This document shows positions 22,900 to 33,431 of a stretch of 64,000 nucleotides of DNA, in pieces. The notes below the pieces were generated by a model that worked only from the letters and a program-made list of their open reading frames with translations, did not search any database and was not told where the DNA came from. Source of the stretch: Punctularia strigosozonata HHB-11173 SS5. Lineage: Eukaryota; Basidiomycota; Agaricomycetes; Corticiales; Punctulariaceae. The first letter of the stretch is position 1; each line of letters starts with the position of its first letter. The DNA lies in assembly GCF_000264995.1 (NCBI RefSeq), contig NW_006767436.1, positions 1,390,800-1,454,799 on the forward strand, read 5' to 3'. Made by a program: the position numbers and the translations under genes.

Positions 22900-23381
22900 A
22901 TCCCTATACCTTGATTTTTTTTGTGTCCATATGTACCCCGCCGCTGCTTGAATCTCACTTGTTGTGCCAGAATACGCGAGCTACGTTCAGCGACTACTAG
23001 AATACAGGCCACGACACAGACAGCAGTCCGCCCCGCGGCCGTACAACGAAGGCGAGGGTGCGGCTCACTTACAAGCCTGAACCCTTCCTTGTCTCCATGA
23101 CTGCCAGCCTGCCCCATCCTATACATAAGAGAAACCACCACGACCGGAAGTTTTTAAGGAGTGTTTAACATGGTTATAGACACAAGTTGTAAGAACGGGC
23201 GACAGACTACCACGAAGTACAGGGAGGAACCACTGTCCGTCGGTAGCGTCCACCGCGAGTGAATAAATATGGAATCATAAGGTGGGGAAAAGGGAAGGAC
23301 ATCGCGAGCGTCATTCCTACACGTTGACAGACCTCGCATTGGGGGGACTCAATGGGTTTGAATGGGCTCCTCGCCGCAGAC
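22900..23381. other. Convergent intergenic region; no gene seen
   Basis: About 480 bases between the Arp4 stop (+) and the stop of the Q-rich gene (-). It should hold both 3' UTRs. Confidence 0.5.
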
Positions 23382-24787
23382 TCAGAACGCCTCGGCCTCC
23401 CTGCGTTCCCGCGCTGCGAGCAGCGCGCCGAGGCCGCTGACCGCCTGCTTGCGCACGCGCGTCGCAAAGTTCTGAGCGCCGAGCTCACCCGACGGAGGGC
23501 CGAGCGGCTGGCGGACGGGCATGCTCGCCACCCTCTGCACTACGGGCTGCGGCTGCTGCACGGCGATGGCTCCCTGCGGGACGGGTCTACCGATCCCGAG
23601 GCCCTCGTACAGCTTCTTGGCCGCCTCTTCGCGCGGCGAGAGGGGCGGCGAGGCAGAGTTGGGCGTGATGGGCGACGACGTGGCCGAGCGCGGCGAAGAG
23701 CCTGCGGAAGAAGTGTCCTCCGCGCCGTCATCGACGACCGCGACGGGGCGCGCGGCGGCGGCATTGAACGTCAGAGGCTGCGGGCGCCCCTTAGGAACGC
23801 TCTCCTTCAGGCCTGGGGGCGGCGACACGCGCTCGCCGGGGGGCGGTGTGATCTTGACACTCGGGGACGCGCTGCGGTTGGCGCTGAGCACCGAGTTGTT
23901 GTTGCGACGCCAGGACACCGCGGCATCCGACTTGGACGGAGCGACAGCGCTGCCACCGAGGGAGGTGCCGCCGCTGATGACGCGGCTTGGGCCGTTGTCC
24001 TCCGGGCTCGTACGGCCGGTGGGTGCGCGGCTCCCGAAGCGTCCTCCAAGGGCGGCGGTCATGGGCACCTGGTCGTCGCTGGGGACGCCGACGCCGAGTT
24101 GGGCCCGGAGCGCGTCGGCGTGGTTCGCACGGTGCATCTGAGAGTTCATCGCCGCGGAACGCATATCAAAGGACGTGGTCATGGGACCAGCGGTGGCCGG
24201 CGGGTTGAATGGTGCAGTGGCACGACGGGCACCTTGGTTCTGCTGCTGCTGCTGACGCTGGGCCTGCGCGAGAAGCTTGGCCTGGTATTGCTGTGCCTGA
24301 AGCGCCTAAGCGAAGAAGTCAGTCGGTTGATGATAAGATGCAAAGCTACGCGGGAAAGCGGAACCGGGTTCACCTGCAGGCGCATAATCTCCATCTGCAT
24401 CATCTGCATCTGCATCTGTGCCTGCATGTTGCTGTTGTTCCCGAACGCCGCGGGCGAGAACGGGTTCCCAGCGGGGACCCCCTGCTGCTGGTGGAAGCTA
24501 CCGTCGACGGCGGCCGTCATGGGGACCTGGTGACCAGGATATCGGCCATGGCCGGCCTGGTGCATGTTCAGGCTCTGCTGGGCGAGATCCGCGAGCTCGT
24601 CGTCCTCCTCGGGGAAGTGGGGGAGACCGGGGCCATGAGTGGCGGATGCGAAGCGGGGGATGTTGAACGAGCCGGTCGGGGCAGCGGTATGCGGAACCGC
24701 CATTGGGTTCGTCGCAGAGCGCACGCCACCGGTGCGGAGACCGGAGAGCAGCGATGCGCGGTTGGAAGATGCCTGTGCGGTGGCCAT
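23382..24787 (-). CDS. Conserved-looking Gln/Pro/Ser-rich protein of unknown function
   Basis: Two exons (24787-24374, 24305-23382) give about 445 residues. I do not recognise a folded domain. Visible features are a Met/Gln-rich helix (MQAQMQMQMMQMEIMRLQ), continuing after the intron as ALQAQQYQAKLLAQAQ and a short poly-Q run, which together could form a coiled coil. Short repeated motifs of the form PMTAA..G.F are present, as are long Pro/Ser stretches. The C terminus is basic and helical (ATRVRKQAVSGLGALLAARE). A long antisense open frame of 393 codons overlaps it but is a GC-content shadow. The Q-rich helix suggests a scaffold or RNA/chromatin cofactor, but this is only inference. Confidence 0.7.
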
Positions 24788-25232
24788 GGTGGGGGAGGGG
24801 AGCTGCTTTGGCTGGGGGGTTTGGAAGGACGAGAAGACGGGCGATTAAGTAGAAAATAAAGTGGTGGACTCGGTGTTACAGCTGCTGGCGGGCCACAATG
24901 AGCTTTGTGCGGGAGCGGTTGTGGACTGGGACGTACTCGACGTCGGCTCGCTCTCTTTCGTCGCCTGATGCTGGGGCTGAAGGTGGGTTACAGAAGGAAA
25001 GGGTGGGCTGTGTGTTTTCGCGGAATAGAACTGGTATTGTATGCTAAACTGAAGGGAAGAGGAGAGACACAAACGAGAACAGATGCCCCAAGCTCGAGGT
25101 CGGAAAGAGAGACGCAGGCGAGGCCAGCGCGCGAGCCCTTGATGGACGCAAGGGCGGTGCGGGACCCCGGCCACCACTACTGCAACACAATAGACGTCTA
25201 CCGTACCGCTACAGCAACATCCTCCCCGGACC
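24788..25232. other. Upstream region of the Q-rich protein gene
   Basis: About 445 bases between two minus-strand genes. No gene is seen; it is probably the promoter and 5' leader of the Q-rich gene and the 3' UTR of the sedlin gene. Confidence 0.4.
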
Positions 25233-25940
25233 TCACAGGTGCTTGTGCGCACTCGCCCGCACCCGCGCGTCGAACACCGGGCTCCGGATCACCGTGTGCG
25301 CCGTCTGGAACGGATTCAACATCGTCTGCAGCCAGCCGTCAGACGCACACCCCACCCCTGCAGCCGAGGTACCGCGCGCACCTTGACATACAGCTCCCAG
25401 ACCTCGGTGAAGAACGCCTTGATCCCGTCGTCGTTCTTCGCCTCGTGCAGGAGGATGAACTTCATATCTGTCCAGCCTTAAGCAGCATGCATGGGCCCCA
25501 TGATCGACGGGCGCATACTTCCGGGTGTCACGAACGCGGACACTGTCCATTCATTGAACTTATCTACCGACTTTAGATACCTGCCGTGCAGCGATTCAGG
25601 ACGATAGCCTCAGGACAGCGGTGAGGGTAGCTCACATCGCAGGTTCTTTCCGGACCACCTCCTCGATCACATCCAAGCTCGCGTTCGCGATCATCTGTAT
25701 CACATGTCGATCCTGTCCCGCGCCGATCTTCACGCTGGACCCCCCTCCTTGAGTCTGCGTCTGTGTCACGTTCGACGCGCCGGAGAGCGCGGTCAAGGTC
25801 CCCGCAAAGGCGGAGGTAGACCAGTTCGGGAGGTTCGCGGACAGCGGCGAGGACACGGCTTGCGCGGGCTTCTTGGACAGATGCGTAAGCGAGTAGAGGG
25901 GCGTATCCGAGGGTGAAAGCAGGAAGAGGTGGTGGGACAT
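25233..25940 (-). CDS. TRS20: TRAPP complex subunit sedlin (TRAPPC2 / Trs20-like)
   Basis: Four exons (25940-25636, 25580-25519, 25467-25382, 25325-25233) encode about 181 residues, longer than human sedlin (140) because of a Ser/Thr/Gly-rich insert in the first third. Diagnostic sequence: [20 protein letters not shown], then [38 protein letters not shown] and [20 protein letters not shown]. Sedlin is a longin-fold core subunit of the TRAPP tethering and Rab-activating complexes in ER-Golgi traffic and autophagy. The start is the first Met of [12 protein letters not shown]. It is head to head with the rhomboid gene, 103 bp apart. TRAPPC2-like (Tca17) is the main alternative, but the DKFNEW motif favours TRAPPC2. 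Confidence 0.9.
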
Positions 25941-26043
25941 GGCGCACAGAGTAGCCGGCAGGTCGCGTACGAGAACAAAGGACACAACGCGTCGCCGACG
26001 GCACGCGCGTCATGTCGATATTATTATTTCCTTGTCTTGAGCG
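25941..26043. promoter_or_regulatory. Very short shared promoter region, sedlin / rhomboid
   Basis: Only 103 bp separate the two divergent start codons. An ACGCGT hexamer lies at 25987-25992. Confidence 0.5.
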
Positions 26044-27230
26044 ATGACCGTCGCGTTCTGCACACGGCTCGGGATACGCAAGGCGCTGGCCAATCCAGCG
26101 CCAATATTGCCTCTGAAAAGGCATTACGCATTCAGCGCTCTATCAAGGGTTTCTCCGGCAGTGGTGTCAGGACAATTCTTCAGCTCGCGTGTGTGCGCTC
26201 GGAGGACCATCTTCTCCCCATCTCTGTCCACTGCTTCTGGTTCTGGGAGTTTTACAAGCTGGAAGGCTTATATCCTCCGTGCAACGCACCGAGACTATCG
26301 TCCTGCCTCCTTCGAAGAGAGACTACGTTCCAGCCGAGGTGGCGGTGGCGGGTCGGGTGGCCCGGGGTTCTTCAACCGCATACCGTCCCAAGTCATCTTC
26401 TGGAGCATCATCGCCGCCAACGGCGTGGTCTTCGTAGGATGGCAATACGCCAAGGCCCAATTTGTAAGTCCTCGTCGTGCTGATGCTGGGTTCCACACGC
26501 GCACAGTCGCTCACGGGATATTCATCGCGCAGGAAACAGGTCGCAATACCGGCCCCATGATCTGGATGCTGAACAACGTTACGAGCTCCTGGAATAACAT
26601 AAACAGCGGGCGAATGTAAGGTTTCCATATTTATCGTATGTCCACGCTCTACCTAACCCGGGATACTGTTAAGTTGGACACCTCTCACCTCGTGTTTCTC
26701 CCATTCCGACTTGGCCCATATCTTCGTAAATGGCTTCTCCTTCTTCTTCATGGCACCCACAGTCCTTAGCCTGCTGGGCAACGCTCGGTTTATCGGCCTG
26801 TACTTCGGAGGTGCGCTCTCGCTCTCCGTCCGTTAGCTTGTCCTTATGCTGTCTATGAATCCCTTAGGCGGCATCATATCCAGCGCTGTCTCTTTGGCAT
26901 GGAGCGCCAAGGCTGGACGCGACCGGCCCTCGCAGGGCGCCAGCGGCGCGATCTATTCCATCGTATCCTACTTCGCGTGCAACTTTCCCCGCGCGTCGTT
27001 CCTCATCTTCGGGATCATACCGTGCCCCGCGTGGCTGTGCGTGACCGGGTTTTTGGCTTACGATTCGTGGTCTATGGTCAACAATCCGGTGAGTATCCCC
27101 GTTATGAGCGCGTTAGCTGATCGCGCTGACTCACGGCGTGGAACAGAACAGCAGGACAGACAGTGCTGGACACGTGGGAGGTTTGTTGGCAGGCATCGCG
27201 TATGCTATCTTGCGTCGAGGTCGGTTGTGA
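26044..27230 (+). CDS. PCP1: Mitochondrial rhomboid serine protease (Pcp1/PARL-like)
   Basis: Five exons (26044-26463, 26533-26615, 26674-26810, 26868-27088, 27147-27230) give about 314 residues. The N-terminal ~90 residues are basic and Ser/Ala-rich without acidic residues at the start, as in a mitochondrial presequence. Membrane segments begin at VIFWSIIAANGVVFVGWQ. The active-site Ser is in GASGAIYSIVSY, and the catalytic His in SAGHVGGLLAGIAYA near the C terminus. The L1-loop/TM2 signature HSDLAHIFVNGFSFFF is present. Fungal orthologues cleave inner-membrane substrates such as the dynamin-like Mgm1 and cytochrome c peroxidase. Confidence 0.93.
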
Positions 27231-27457
27231 GCGATCGATGTATGTTACGGTACAGACATCAGTATTCGATTATCATCATTCATAAAGATCGAAAAGGCGC
27301 GGCTACGGGGTATCACCGGTGCGCGCATATACGACCGAGAGCATCCACAATTTTAAAATAGAGTTCAGGCGCTCAGGCGTCAATCTTACCTATAGCTTAT
27401 TTCGTGATCTGCATCGCTTCTTCTCTACACTGAGCTCTGATCACTCATTACTGTTTA

Positions 27458-29041
27458 GTGCTCGCTATTGCAAGATTATCGGCAACTGTTCTACTTATGC
27501 GTCTCGACTGCGATAAAGTGAGCATCTTTACCTGTAGTCTGCCGTACTGCTTTTCTTACGCATTCCTCTGGCCCAAGTCCCTCACACGACGACGCTCCAT
27601 CTCATCGGTTGGCGATCCAGGCACGACAAAGGTTCTCGTTGAGCTAAATCTGAACCGGATGCCCTCCGTCCAGGGTGATCGGCAGGCACCAATTTCCGTA
27701 CTTCCCCCTGAAATCCTCAGCAAGATCTTCTTCCACTGCATACCACCACATCTCCGCGAATTTCCCTGGACACATGTTTTCATGCTAGTATGCCGAAAGT
27801 GGCGAGAGGTCGCGCTTGTTACTCCTGATCTTTGGTCCAACGTGCCTCGTGCTGTGGACGGGTTGACGGAGCTGTTCCTATCGAGGTCCGGAGACGTGCC
27901 GCTGTCATTTTGGGTAGACATGTTCTCACCCCCATTCGCTGACGCCGAAATGACGGTCGCCCTTCTTCATTTGCGTCGTACGCAACAACTTCACCTACAG
28001 GCAGGCGCCGATCAATTCTCTCGGATCGCGAACCTCCTTTCCACACCTGCTCCTCTCCTCACGGAATGCTTCATATCAGAGGTTCGATCTGAACCAATGC
28101 CTCTTCCAGACAACTTTTTAGGCGCTGTTGCCCCTCGTTTACATACTCTAGTTCTTGGAGCAGTGTCGTTCAGATGGGAGTCGCTGTTCCGCGCTTCGGT
28201 TGTTGGCAGCCTTACGCACCTCGAGCTTCAGGATCTACCGGCCAGTTCCAACCCGCACGGAACTGAGCTGCTCAGGGCGCTTCAAATAATGCCCTCTTTG
28301 CACGCTCTCGTTATAGAGCTGCAATCTTATCAATCGCTCCCCCCAACAGAATCCGAAGGTACCGCTGTAATGAACAAGTTAACCAGAATCAGCTTGTCTG
28401 GTCCCGGGCCGCACACATGCAGCCTACTGACGTGCATTAGAGCCCCTGCCCTCGCTTCGCTATCGGTCTCTCTCGTCGGATCAACTGATTCAAATCCTTG
28501 GACCATTGACCCGTTATTGAACTTTCTGGAGCAGCACCGTGACATGCCAGTCCTACGATGCATAGACTATGATTCGCGCAGTCACTCACTGCGTCTCAAA
28601 GCATATGATCTGCATGCACCGCCTTCTCTCCATCTATACATTCAAGACTACCCCGCAGATGTCCCGGTCGCTGAAGTCCTGCGCAGGATAGAGTTAGGAT
28701 CCATCAAGACTCTGATATTGAGCAGTTGTCACCATCCCGTTGAGCCTCTATTCAAAGCCTGCGGCGCCGTAACCGAACTCCAGATTTGGGGTGTCCCTCT
28801 CTGCAAATCCGTCATCCCTCTCCTTGCATCTTCACATCCGAGCGACGTGTTGCTTTCCGAGCTGCGACGAGTGATCATACTAGACTCTTCTGATGCTGAT
28901 GAGCGCGACGATGACTTCCTCCGCCTCTTGGAAGATCTGAAAATCGGGTGGCACGCGGCAACTGGCAACATGCTAGAGCTATGTATTGACGACTCGTTCC
29001 GGAAATTCTTGCAGAGAGGTATCACGTTTGACAGCGCCTGA
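27458..29041 (+). CDS. F-box/LRR-like protein, single large exon
   Basis: An uninterrupted frame of up to 527 codons. The F-box-like motif is ISVLPPEILSKIFFHCIPPH followed by VCRKWREVALVTPDLWSNV, about residues 75-125 from the first Met. Irregular Leu-rich repeats follow to the end. This is the common architecture of the large Agaricomycete F-box family; such proteins choose substrates for SCF ubiquitin ligases. The N terminus is uncertain. Met codons at 27458, 27497 and 27659 are possible, and a GTGAGC donor just after 27516 suggests a possible small upstream exon. The F-box itself lies downstream of all three starts. Confidence 0.75.
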   Translation: MLAIARLSATVLLMRLDCDKVSIFTCSLPYCFSYAFLWPKSLTRRRSISSVGDPGTTKVLVELNLNRMPSVQGDRQAPISVLPPEILSKIFFHCIPPHLREFPWTHVFMLVCRKWREVALVTPDLWSNVPRAVDGLTELFLSRSGDVPLSFWVDMFSPPFADAEMTVALLHLRRTQQLHLQAGADQFSRIANLLSTPAPLLTECFISEVRSEPMPLPDNFLGAVAPRLHTLVLGAVSFRWESLFRASVVGSLTHLELQDLPASSNPHGTELLRALQIMPSLHALVIELQSYQSLPPTESEGTAVMNKLTRISLSGPGPHTCSLLTCIRAPALASLSVSLVGSTDSNPWTIDPLLNFLEQHRDMPVLRCIDYDSRSHSLRLKAYDLHAPPSLHLYIQDYPADVPVAEVLRRIELGSIKTLILSSCHHPVEPLFKACGAVTELQIWGVPLCKSVIPLLASSHPSDVLLSELRRVIILDSSDADERDDDFLRLLEDLKIGWHAATGNMLELCIDDSFRKFLQRGITFDSA

Positions 29042-29416
29042 GATTACGTCGCTACTAGCTCAGCATGCTGTCTGCTGGAGTTGCCCTGTCCAGGTTAGTC
29101 CGCTGACTATACCTACACTCGCGTCATGCGTGTTCACAAATGGGTAAACAGAACATCAATCTTCATGTATTAGCAACGCGGGGTCACGGTAGAATTAATG
29201 ATAGACTTGTATCGTAAAGGGGCATTGCGTAGTAGAGGCAGTTGATGGCTGAGCGCCGAACTCTGGCTTGCGCCCGAGGTGCTCACAAGTGGACCGCTGG
29301 AAACCGGTGCATGTCCGAATATTCGGGAACATTTTAGCATACGGCGTCGAGCAGTTTTGCGCCGTTGAGGGCCCACCAAGAAAAATATATGGATACCTCC
29401 ACACACCCCCGGCGCC
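29042..29416. other. Convergent intergenic region; no gene seen
   Basis: About 375 bases between the F-box gene (+) and the 3' end of Pch2 (-). It is presumably 3' UTRs. Confidence 0.45.
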
Positions 29417-31223
29417 TTACCGAAACCTCTCCCGTTCCGTGCCCTGCTCCTCTACAACCCTTTCTAGCGCGGCTAATAGCGCCTCCGCCTCCATACGGTC
29501 CGCGGCCGCCTTCTGACCACTACTCTTTTCATCGTCCTCCTCGCTGCGTTTCCTTGGGCTCTCGTTAACTGTTGCACCATTTGCCTTCCTGCGCTTCTTC
29601 TTCGGGTCCGCTGAGGCGGCGAGTGGGCGAACGATCGACCTGTGCGTCGCTGCGTGGCGCGCGAACGCCAGAACAGGCAGACGGCGCAGGGCTCTCCCGG
29701 ACATTTTCTGTGCCTGTCGACAACGTCGTCAGCACCCGATCGACTACAACGTAAAGAGGACCGATACCCGACACCGCTCGGCGATGGAGAACAGTCGGCG
29801 GGCCGCGGCGTATGAACGATCGGTGGGATCCGGCGAGGTCTTCGTATCGGAGTCCAGGCTTTCACCGTCGATCGCCATGCCGTCTTTGACGACCGTGCGG
29901 GATCCGTCGGCAGCCCATAGATTTCGCTGCCCGAGCGGCGGTATGTCCTATCACCAAACCAATGTTGTGATCGGTCTTGTTCCCATCCGTACAGGCAACG
30001 CGATACCCACGATGTGATTGACCACCCCCTTGGCCACGAACTCAAGCAGACAAGATCGGAGGATTTCATATACAGCCTTGGCGGGCGGTAGGTCGATGTA
30101 ACGCACGACATCGGCGCGATCGACGAAGGCCGAGTCGATCGCCTTCGCGAGGTTGGATGTCGACAAGACGAGCACGTTGGGCCGGTAGCGGAGCTTGTCG
30201 AGTTGGGTGAGGAGCGCGTTGACGACGCGCAAGGCGTCGCTGGGCTCAGTCCCTGCGGCGACGCCAGCACGGGCCGCGGTGAGCGACTCGACTTCGTCTG
30301 CGTACCAAACGGGGCGTTAGCGCGTCGTCATCGACGGCGAACTGCGCGGAGAACATACCAATTAGGACAACGACAAAACTGCCTTCGTCATCGATCATGT
30401 CGTTCACGCTCGCGAATAGACGTTGGACGAGCTTTCCTATGCTCTCTTTCAGCCACCACTAGGGATGGATGCGCATATAGTCAACTCACCTGACTCTGAG
30501 AACCATCGAGAGAAGAGCGAATGTGAATTGATCTCGAGCAGACGGCAGTTGTTGTATCTGTCTGATAGACGAATGGCGAGTTTCTGAGAGAGGGCTCGGC
30601 ACAGAGAGGTTTTTCCCGTGCCTGGCGGGCCATGCAGCAAGACCACACGATTCCACGTAACGATGTTGACTAGACCGGCGGTCAACGGGTGGGTAAGCCG
30701 AGTATATGCGCGACCCACAGTCCACACGGGCGTCGCTGAGCACTACCGTAGCATATATGTAGTCCAGCAGGCTCATCTTGATATCGTCCGAGTAGATGAG
30801 GTTGTCCCAAAGGCCTTCCCAAGATTTGTTGGGAAGCGTGCATACAGACGCCGCACTGACGTTCGAATCGACGTTCTCATCGGCAGAAATGGTTTCCTCG
30901 AAGACGTCATCTTCGAAGGCCTGATAGACGTGGATGTCCAGCTCGCAGCGGTCTATGGGTATGGATACCGTGTGAACGTAGGATTCGGAGAAAACCAGAA
31001 AAGAGTCCAGGATGGACGATTGGGACAGCTCGGAGGTTGCCAGGTGCTCGACGCACGAAGCCAGGACGGGCTGCTCGTCCCACAGCGACCGAGGGAGCAC
31101 CTTCGGGCAAGTGAGTTCATCGAAGGAAGATAGCAGAAGCTCTTCAACGAGTCTCCTAATCGTGTCGAGTCTGGTAGAGGTCGGCGCCACGCGGACTTCG
31201 ACGTGCACGGCGATCTTGTCCAT
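29417..31223 (-). CDS. PCH2: Pachytene checkpoint AAA+ ATPase Pch2 / TRIP13
   Basis: Six exons (31223-30719, 30669-30490, 30436-30359, 30297-30011, 29947-29768, 29713-29417) encode about 508 residues. An N-terminal HORMA-remodelling domain is followed by the AAA+ module. Its Walker A is [17 protein letters not shown], Walker B is FVVVLIDEVESL, and the sensor region is [17 protein letters not shown] with the arginine-finger segment [14 protein letters not shown]. The C-terminal lid ends in [16 protein letters not shown], as in TRIP13. A Lys/Glu-rich tail of about 60 residues follows. The ATPase unfolds HORMA-domain proteins such as Hop1 and Mad2 in meiosis and the spindle checkpoint. The last acceptor could be six bases later (29707); both keep the frame. 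It shares a 141 bp promoter interval with the PPR gene. Confidence 0.93.
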
Positions 31224-31364
31224 GGCGAAGGCAGGGTGGCGGCAGTCGCGGTGTCGCGGACGCGCATGGGACGCGTGCAGGCGGTGGCGATGCATGATTT
31301 GGGACGCCGTCACGTGGGAGCGCACCCGTTATTTTCCCCGTCATCGCTGGCGGCGTGCTATGCC
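31224..31364. promoter_or_regulatory. Shared divergent promoter region, Pch2 / PPR gene
   Basis: A 141 bp interval carrying an ACGCGT (MCB-like) hexamer at 31271-31276 and a CACGTG E-box at 31311-31316. In yeasts MCB elements drive G1/S and some premeiotic genes; relevance here is inference. Confidence 0.5.
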
Positions 31365-33281
31365 ATGCTCGGACGGACGCTCCAGCGCGGGCTGCACACG
31401 CACGGCGCAGGCCCAGACACCGTCGCCCGCCAGCGCATCCAGCAGCTCAAGCTCGGCTCCCTCCGCGACTCCCTCGACCGCCGCAACCCGTGGCCCACCC
31501 ACACCTGGGGCTCCTACCTAGACTACCTTTCCGTCTCCGACCTCCCCGACCTCCCCCTCGACGTCCACCGCGAGGTCCTCCGCAAATGCGTACCCCCCGC
31601 TCAGAAGCTGCGCTTTGCGTCCGCGCGCCGCATGGCCAAGGACAACTTCCCCGCTACCCCCCATCTCTACGAGTCGCGGCTGCAGACCGTCATCCGCAAC
31701 ATCCGCATGTCCGGCGAGCAGCCGTCGAAGAGCGACTACAACTTCGTGCTTGAGCAGTTCGCCGCGGTAGGACACCACCTCGGTGCGGTGCGGGTGCTGC
31801 AGGAGATGAAGCGCAGCGGCGTCGACCCCACCATCCGCACGTACACCTTGTGCCTGCAGGCCATCGCCCACCGACTGACGCTGCCCGCGCGGAAAACCGT
31901 GGTGGAACGCTTGCAGAAGGAGACGAGCGATCTGTGCCTCCAAATCCTACACGAAATGTGGAATCGCCGGATGCCGCTTTCCTCCGTTACCTTGGACCTC
32001 GCTTTCCGCATCTTCAAGGAGACCATGGACGATGAGGGCTTGGACTGGCTGCTGAAGATGGGCTACGGAATAGACCTCGCCTGGCCTGACCGTCTCCCGC
32101 TAGAAGTCATGAGCTCCCTCCCGCGCACCTCCTTCCCGCCTAACGTGCCCGCTCCTTCCTCCAGTACACCAGATTTCTTCACGAGCAACAAGGCCATGCT
32201 GCAACCCTTCTCTACGTCCGCTCTGAACACCACCATCGACTTCCTTGGCCGATCGGGCAACGTCTCTCGGCTTGTCCAAGCGTTCGAGGTTCTCACTAAA
32301 CCGCTCCCTCCCGAGTACGCCCGGTTCGTCTCGCGTTCCTTTGACGAAGAGGACGACGACTGGGGTGAGGGATCTTCTGCACCTCCCGAACCTCCTCAGT
32401 CCAGACCTTTGCCCAGCGCGGAGCCTAACACGACCACTTACTCGTTCCTCATACGACATCTCGCCCAGGCAAGGCATACCGTGCTCGCTCGGCATTATCT
32501 GTGGGAGAACCTTGTCCTCTCCGAGGACGTGGACCGGCGCCTGAGAGGAGATATCATTCGCGGCATACCCTATTCCGAAATTGTGGCGCCGAGATTGTCG
32601 ATCACCTATCAACCCGTCCTAAGCGTGATGCACCTGGCAAACAGGGACAAGGATTTGCCGTTGCTCAGACAGTGTCTCAAGGTTTGCCATCGGGCGGCAA
32701 AGAGGAAAAGACGAAATCTGGAGTTCTATCGGCGCGTGCGGGATGAAGAGGAGGCGAAGAGGGCTTCGATATCCGAGTCGCAAGATGCAGAGGGAGGTGA
32801 AACCACCCCGTTGGAAGTCCCGGCGCACTCTCCACGCCCCACCGAGCCACCGAGCTCGTCATCCAGTCCACAAGACCTGAGTCTCTCCGAACCTATCAAA
32901 ACCTTCGATCTGGATCTCCATATCCGCATTCTCGACAAAGAGCTGTCCCGCCTCGCTGAGCTCGAGGAACGGCTTGAGTTTGTCATCGCGCGTACGACGC
33001 AGCGGATCAAAGAGCGTCTTGGCCGGCGGGTGTGGAAGGGCAAGGACATCTGGATGCCTCGCGTCGCTGCACCTGGACGGAGCCAGTGGGAGGCGATAGA
33101 GGGACTGACCGGAGTGAGGGAGGTCGTGGAGCGGAGGGCAATCACCAAGGCAGAGTGGAAGCAGCGAGTCGGGTTCAAGACGGATATCGGGGCCCAGTGG
33201 ACGCGGAAACTGCGTAGGAACAGGGCTGACAAGCCGGGGCGCGGGCAGGGCCAACGGACGTTCCGCAAGTACGGTGCATGA
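31365..33281 (+). CDS. Pentatricopeptide-repeat protein, probably mitochondrial
   Basis: Intronless, 638 codons from the Met at 31365. That Met was preferred because the sequence after it is Arg-rich and free of acidic residues (LGRTLQRGLHTHG), as in a mitochondrial presequence. PPR-like helix pairs are visible, the clearest being DYNFVLEQFAAVGHHLGAVR followed by VLQEMKRSGVDPTIRTYTLC, and later NTTTYSFLIRHLAQARHTVL. The C-terminal third is charged and probably coiled coil (ILDKELSRLAELEERLEFV), ending in a basic tail. Fungal PPR proteins bind organelle transcripts and assist processing or translation. The exact target is unknown. Confidence 0.75.
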   Translation: MLGRTLQRGLHTHGAGPDTVARQRIQQLKLGSLRDSLDRRNPWPTHTWGSYLDYLSVSDLPDLPLDVHREVLRKCVPPAQKLRFASARRMAKDNFPATPHLYESRLQTVIRNIRMSGEQPSKSDYNFVLEQFAAVGHHLGAVRVLQEMKRSGVDPTIRTYTLCLQAIAHRLTLPARKTVVERLQKETSDLCLQILHEMWNRRMPLSSVTLDLAFRIFKETMDDEGLDWLLKMGYGIDLAWPDRLPLEVMSSLPRTSFPPNVPAPSSSTPDFFTSNKAMLQPFSTSALNTTIDFLGRSGNVSRLVQAFEVLTKPLPPEYARFVSRSFDEEDDDWGEGSSAPPEPPQSRPLPSAEPNTTTYSFLIRHLAQARHTVLARHYLWENLVLSEDVDRRLRGDIIRGIPYSEIVAPRLSITYQPVLSVMHLANRDKDLPLLRQCLKVCHRAAKRKRRNLEFYRRVRDEEEAKRASISESQDAEGGETTPLEVPAHSPRPTEPPSSSSSPQDLSLSEPIKTFDLDLHIRILDKELSRLAELEERLEFVIARTTQRIKERLGRRVWKGKDIWMPRVAAPGRSQWEAIEGLTGVREVVERRAITKAEWKQRVGFKTDIGAQWTRKLRRNRADKPGRGQGQRTFRKYGA

Positions 33282-33431
33282 TAGACTTTTCTGCATACCG
33301 CTGTATCCATAGTTATGTGAGTGCTTTGCGCCATTACTAAACGTGGCCCCAGTCGCTCAATATGCCTCATAGTACCCTTGCATAAGCATATAATCATGCC
33401 TACTGGCGACATGAGGTGGTGACGGAACGAC

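Noticed and set aside
24242-24260. CTG/CAG trinucleotide run
   Set aside because: It encodes the poly-Gln stretch of the Q-rich protein and is short; there is no sign of an expanded microsatellite.
23352-24533. A 393-codon open frame on the + strand, rich in Arg/Gly/Leu
   Set aside because: It lies antisense to the spliced Q-rich gene, has the composition of a GC-rich shadow frame, and crosses that gene's intron without any splice logic.
29473-30270. A 265-codon minus-strand frame over the 3' half of Pch2
   Set aside because: It is Arg/Ser-rich and out of frame with the AAA+ exons, whose junctions reproduce the TRIP13 sequence.
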